Positions 6,401 to 9,675 of a stretch of DNA of 9,675 nt are shown here, piece by piece (the stretch's first letter is position 1; each line of letters begins with the position of its first letter). A program made the position numbers and the translations under genes. This DNA is from an uncultured Clostridia bacterium (GTDB lineage: Bacteria; Bacillota_A; Clostridia; Oscillospirales; Oscillospiraceae): contig CAMGMW010000035.1 in NCBI GenBank assembly GCA_946059285.1, positions 1-9,675 of the forward strand, read 5' to 3'. Below the pieces are notes generated by a model that ran no database searches, had not been told where the DNA came from, and saw only the letters and a list, made by a program, of their open reading frames with translations.

Positions 6401-7385
6401 GATTATTCTGATTTCTGCCATGCTCGCGATATACCTGACCGGTGCCTTTTTTGTCTTTTCTCCGTGGATCAAGACAGCAATTCAAACTCAAAAATCCAAC
6501 GCGGTAGTGGAGCGCTTCATGGAAACGGCAGTACACAATTCGCCAGCGCCGGAAATACCGACTGAGGACAACCAACCGACGATAGACAACCCGTCACAGA
6601 AACCTGAGCCAATGCCGTATGCCGAGCTGTATCAGGTGATGAGGGACTATAACGAGCGAATCTATTTGGAGCGACAAAGCGGACTGGACGGACCTGACTC
6701 CTATGAGATTCCGGAAATCTGCCTGTCAGACTATGGCATTGAAAACGGTGTTTTAGGTGTTATAGAGATTCCCTCTATGGATCTGATATTGCCGATTTAT
6801 TTAGGGGCAAGCAAAGCAAATCTGGATCAGGGCGCAGCATGCCTGGCGGAGACATCTTTTCCCATTGGCGGAATCAATACGAACAGTGTCATCGCCGGGC
6901 ACCGAGGCTGGTATAATAATAATTATTTCAAAGAAATAGAAAGAGTCAATATCGGTGATGAAATCATCATTACAAATCTGTGGGAGAAACTGACATACTG
7001 TGTGACGGAGATCAGGATCATTGACCCCGATGATGTGGATCAGATCCACATTCAAGAGGGAAGGGATATGATAACACTGTTCACATGTCATCCGTTCGCA
7101 TCCGGCGGACAATACCGCTATTTGGTGCTGTGTGACCGTGTAAATGAGGATGTGAAGCAGCCGGAGACGAGTGTATCCGAACCCGTGTCGGAATTGCCGC
7201 CATCGGAACCGGAAGAGACTTCGGTGACGCCGACAGTCTGTGTGGAAGGTGTCACCTTTGAGTCTTCCAGGACCTCAGTGATGATTTATAATTGCATTCC
7301 GTGGCTGGGAATCGCCCTGACTTTGGCATTGCTGGCGGCGTGCGGTTATTCTATCTATCAGACAGTCAAAAACAAGAAGGAATAA
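6381..7385 (+). CDS. Second, divergent class C-like sortase
   Basis: This 334-residue sortase starts at GTG and overlaps the previous gene by 20 bases in another frame, so the two are co-translated. It has an N-terminal membrane segment (about 8-27), a Pro/Glu/Asn-rich linker (53-79), the catalytic domain (about 120-255), a Ser/Pro/Glu-rich stalk (260-285) and a C-terminal membrane segment (about 306-326) ending KNKKE. Signatures are GVIEIPSMDLILPIYLGAS, SFPIGGINTNSVIAGHRG and ITLFTCHPFASGGQYRYLV. The likely active site is His174, Cys236 and Arg246. The TCHPF...RYLVLCDR form differs from the TCTPYxxNTHRLLVRG form of its neighbour and resembles a separate class C-like branch common in Clostridia pilus loci (from memory). 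A GPDSYE segment (104-109) occupies the place where related enzymes carry a DP-type lid. Possible jobs are adding the tip protein, handling one of the two pilins, or wall anchoring; the sequence does not decide. Confidence 0.88.
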   Translation: MRSAKTKIILISAMLAIYLTGAFFVFSPWIKTAIQTQKSNAVVERFMETAVHNSPAPEIPTEDNQPTIDNPSQKPEPMPYAELYQVMRDYNERIYLERQSGLDGPDSYEIPEICLSDYGIENGVLGVIEIPSMDLILPIYLGASKANLDQGAACLAETSFPIGGINTNSVIAGHRGWYNNNYFKEIERVNIGDEIIITNLWEKLTYCVTEIRIIDPDDVDQIHIQEGRDMITLFTCHPFASGGQYRYLVLCDRVNEDVKQPETSVSEPVSELPPSEPEETSVTPTVCVEGVTFESSRTSVMIYNCIPWLGIALTLALLAACGYSIYQTVKNKKE

Positions 7386-7422
7386 CAGGCGTGCATTACA
7401 ACCGCGCATACACTGATAGAAT

Positions 7423-7500
7423 AAAAGCAGACGCAAAGCCCAGTTCGGTACAAGACTGAACTGGGCTTTGCGTCACTATACTGCTTCGTGTCTGCTTTTT
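7423..7500 (+). terminator. Nested hairpin terminator of the pilus operon
   Basis: GACGCAAAGCCCAGTTC (7430-7446) and GAACTGGGCTTTGCGTC (7458-7474) form a 17-bp perfect stem. A second inverted repeat encloses it: AAAAGCAGAC (7423-7432) with GTCTGCTTTT (7490-7499), ending in TTTTTC. The outer stem followed by the T-run matches a Rho-independent terminator for + strand transcripts. The two stems share three bases of the left arm, so they partly compete. Confidence 0.7.
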
Positions 7501-7549
7501 CTCGACAAGCACGCATACATAAACTCCTATTGTTTCATATTCATATGAG

Positions 7550-7579
7550 AAAGCGCATGGGGCACGCCCCATGCGCTTT
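7550..7579 (-). terminator. Terminator hairpin of the oxidoreductase gene
   Basis: AAAGCGCATGGGGC (7550-7563) and GCCCCATGCGCTTT (7566-7579) form a near-perfect GC-rich stem just after the stop codon of the - strand gene. On that strand it ends in CTTTCTCAT, a short T-run. It can fold on both strands and may also stop read-through from the pilus operon. Confidence 0.65.
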
Positions 7580-7587
7580 GTATCAGT

Positions 7588-9675
7588 TTAATCCTTGTAC
7601 AGCTCGACGAGTTTGAGCAGGTGTTCGTAACGCTCCTTCGCCGCGGCTTCGTTGCGGGCGAACAGCTCATCTGCACGCTCGGGGAACTCACGGGTCAGGC
7701 GGCTGTAACGGGCTTCATTCATCAGGAACTCCTGATAGCCATCCTTCGGTGCCTTGGAGTCGAGCGTGAACTTGCCGGTCTCCTTGGACGGGTCAAAGCG
7801 GAACATATTCCAGTAACCGCACTCGACAGCCTTCTTCATCTCGTCCTGGCAGTGCATCATGCCGCCCTTGATGGAGTGCATTTCACACGGTGCATAGCCG
7901 ATGATGAGGGACGGACCGTGGTAAGCTTCCGCCTCGGAAATCGCCTTGATGGTCTGAGCGGGATTGGCGCCCATCGCAACCTGCGCGACATAGATGTAGC
8001 CATAAGACATTGCGATCTCGGCAAGGCTCTTTTTCTTGACCTCCTTTCCGGCTGCCGCAAACTGCGCGACCTGACCGATGTTGGAAGCCTTGGACGCCTG
8101 TCCGCCGGTGTTGGAATAGACCTCGGTATCGAATACGAAGATGTTGACATCCTCGTTTTGCGCGAGAACATGGTCAACACCGCCGAAGCCGATGTCGTAT
8201 GCCCAGCCATCGCCGCCGAAGATCCAGACGGACTTCTTGGCGAGATATTCCTTCTGCTCGAGGATTTCCGCTGCCAGTGTGCAGGCCTCGCAGTCACAAT
8301 GCTGCTTGCCAGCAGCCTTCAAGGACTGCATATGGGCGAGCATCTCAGAAGCCTTTTCGCCGAAGGCTTCCTTGCCGGCATCGGTGCCGAGGAAGGAAAT
8401 TGCTTCGTCAACGCCCAAAATGCCGTTTTCCAATGCGGCGACATAAGCCGTGGTTGCTTCCTTATTGGCATTACCGTCGTCCATTGTGTCGAGCCACTTC
8501 TGCGCGGCTTCCTTGAGCGCGGGCTGTGCCCATTCGACAGCAATCAGCTTGCGGGTCTTCTCCGCAAGGCTCTCACGGATGACTTTCTGCGCGGTATACA
8601 TGCCATAGCCATGCTCCGCATTGTCCTCAAACAGGGAGTTCGACCAAGCCGGACCGTGACCGTTCTTATCGGTGCAGTAGGGACTTGTTGCGCCGGGACC
8701 GCCCCAGATGGACGAACAACCGGTGGCGTTGGAGATGTACATACGGTCGCCGAAGAGCTGAGTGATAAGACGGGCATAAGAGGTTTCCGCACAGCCTGCG
8801 CAGGAGCCGGAGAACTCAAGCATCGGCTGTTTGAACTGGCTGCCCTTGACGGTGAGGTCTTCGACCTCGGGCTTGCGGGCGACCTTGGAGACCATGTAGC
8901 CAAAGACATCCTGCTGTGCAAGCTGACTCTCTTGCGGGACCATGGTGATCGCCTTGGTCGGGCAGACGCCGACGCAGACGCCGCAGCCCATGCAATCGAG
9001 CGGAGATACCGCCATTGTGTACTTGTAAACACCCTTGCCCTTGCCTGCTTTGACGTCGCGAATCTTTGCGGCGGCGGGAGCGGCAGCAGCCTCTTCCTCG
9101 GTGAGCATGAAGGGACGGATGGTAGCGTGCGGGCAGACGAAAGCACAGTTGTTGCACTGGATGCACTTGTCGGCGTCCCATTCGGGAACGGTGACGGCTA
9201 CGCCGCGCTTCTCATAAGCGGAGGCGCCCAGCTCAAACTGACCGTCCACATGATCAACAAAGGTGGAGACAGGCAGGGAATCGCCGTCCATCTTGTCAAT
9301 GGGCAGGAGAATCTCCTTGACCATCTTGACCAGCTCGGGCTTGCCTTCGAGAACGGTCTCATCCGCTGCATCAACAGCGTCCGCCCACGAGGCAGGAATG
9401 TCGACCTTGACATAAGCGGTCGCGCCTGCGTCGATGGCGTTCCAGTTCTTCTCAACGACGTCCATGCCCTTCTTGGCATAGGAATGCTCGGCGGCATCCT
9501 TCATATACTTGATGGCGTCTGCTTCAGGCATGACCTTCGCGAGAGAGAAGAACGCAGACTGGAGAATGGTATTCGTGCGCTTGCCCATGCCGACCTTAAT
9601 GGCGAGGTCAATAGCGTTGATGGTGTAAAGCTGAATGTTGTTCTTGGCGATATAGCGCTTTGCCTCGGCATTCAG
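7588..9675 (-). CDS. nifJ: Pyruvate:ferredoxin (flavodoxin) oxidoreductase, C-terminal part (5' end outside window)
   Basis: This cytoplasmic enzyme oxidises pyruvate and CoA to acetyl-CoA and CO2 and passes electrons to ferredoxin or flavodoxin, the central step of anaerobic fermentation. The frame is open to the right edge: residues LNAEAKRYIAKNNIQLYTIN precede the Met codon at 9588, which is therefore internal. About 695 of the usual roughly 1,170-1,200 residues are present. Visible elements, in order, are the end of the gamma-like domain with GKRTNTILQSAFF; two ferredoxin-type 4Fe-4S motifs, CIQCNNCAFVCP (about 9130-9166) and CMGCGVCVGVCP (about 8959-8996); SGSCAGCAET, NATGCSS and YAPCEMH, which carry the four Cys of the cluster near the cofactor; and the thiamine diphosphate site GGDGWAYDIG to DTEVYSNTGG (about 8100-8220). 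All expected Cys ligands are intact. It is convergent with, and functionally unrelated to, the pilus operon, and its codon use is GC-richer. Confidence 0.96.
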   Translation of the reverse strand: MNAEAKRYIAKNNIQLYTINAIDLAIKVGMGKRTNTILQSAFFSLAKVMPEADAIKYMKDAAEHSYAKKGMDVVEKNWNAIDAGATAYVKVDIPASWADAVDAADETVLEGKPELVKMVKEILLPIDKMDGDSLPVSTFVDHVDGQFELGASAYEKRGVAVTVPEWDADKCIQCNNCAFVCPHATIRPFMLTEEEAAAAPAAAKIRDVKAGKGKGVYKYTMAVSPLDCMGCGVCVGVCPTKAITMVPQESQLAQQDVFGYMVSKVARKPEVEDLTVKGSQFKQPMLEFSGSCAGCAETSYARLITQLFGDRMYISNATGCSSIWGGPGATSPYCTDKNGHGPAWSNSLFEDNAEHGYGMYTAQKVIRESLAEKTRKLIAVEWAQPALKEAAQKWLDTMDDGNANKEATTAYVAALENGILGVDEAISFLGTDAGKEAFGEKASEMLAHMQSLKAAGKQHCDCEACTLAAEILEQKEYLAKKSVWIFGGDGWAYDIGFGGVDHVLAQNEDVNIFVFDTEVYSNTGGQASKASNIGQVAQFAAAGKEVKKKSLAEIAMSYGYIYVAQVAMGANPAQTIKAISEAEAYHGPSLIIGYAPCEMHSIKGGMMHCQDEMKKAVECGYWNMFRFDPSKETGKFTLDSKAPKDGYQEFLMNEARYSRLTREFPERADELFARNEAAAKERYEHLLKLVELYKD

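Larger units (their letters stand above)
7386..7587. other. Gene-free spacer between convergent genes
   Basis: These 202 bases separate the + strand pilus operon from the - strand oxidoreductase gene. They hold two strong hairpins (7423-7500 and 7550-7579) and no credible reading frame. The remaining sequence is AT-rich around 7520-7550, with a small dyad TCATAT/ATATGA at 7535-7548. Confidence 0.6.

Noticed and set aside
7535..7548. Small dyad TCATAT/ATATGA as an operator
   Set aside because: It is short and AT-rich in a spacer between convergent genes, where no promoter is expected; chance is enough to explain it.
1..9675. CRISPR arrays, tRNA/rRNA genes, insertion sequences, attachment sites
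   Set aside because: I saw no regularly spaced repeats, transposase or integrase motifs, or structural RNA genes on either strand.

Overview
The window suggests a strictly anaerobic, Gram-positive Clostridia-type bacterium, plausibly a gut Oscillospirales or Lachnospirales relative. The reasons are LPxTG-anchored pilins with class C sortases, strong AGGGAG-type ribosome binding sites, and a single-chain pyruvate:ferredoxin oxidoreductase. The genus is inference; no 16S or other taxonomic marker is present.

Left and centre (1-7385, + strand): a sortase-assembled pilus locus. In order it holds (i) the C-terminal part of a large LPPTG-anchored surface protein made of repeated Cna-B/SpaA-like domains, a probable tip or shaft adhesin cut by the left edge; (ii) a 548-residue fimbrial pilin with a YPKN pilin motif and LPPTG; (iii) after a 323-bp structured intergenic region, a paralogous 553-residue pilin with YPKN and LPQTG; (iv) a classical class C (pilus-polymerising) sortase; (v) a second, divergent class C-like sortase that overlaps it. 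The first two genes overlap as ATGA, and the two sortase genes overlap by 20 bp. Perfect hairpins without U-tracts follow each pilin gene, and a candidate promoter precedes the second pilin. Together these suggest one polycistronic unit in which pilins and sortases are tuned separately.

Right (7386-9675): a 202-bp gene-free spacer holds a terminator for the pilus operon and a second hairpin that ends the convergent gene. On the minus strand is the C-terminal ~695 residues of pyruvate:ferredoxin oxidoreductase (nifJ/por), cut by the right edge. It is a housekeeping fermentation gene with visibly GC-richer codon use than the pilus locus.

Working model (inference): the Sec pathway exports all three surface proteins. 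The class C sortase joins the sorting-signal threonine of one pilin to the YPKN lysine of the next. The large repeat protein caps or decorates the fibre, and the second sortase may handle one pilin, the tip or wall attachment. The less ordinary points are two pilins that both carry a polymerisation lysine, a CxxC pair near the C-terminus of both, and the structured segment between them. I see no CRISPR array, tRNA, rRNA, insertion sequence or phage gene.
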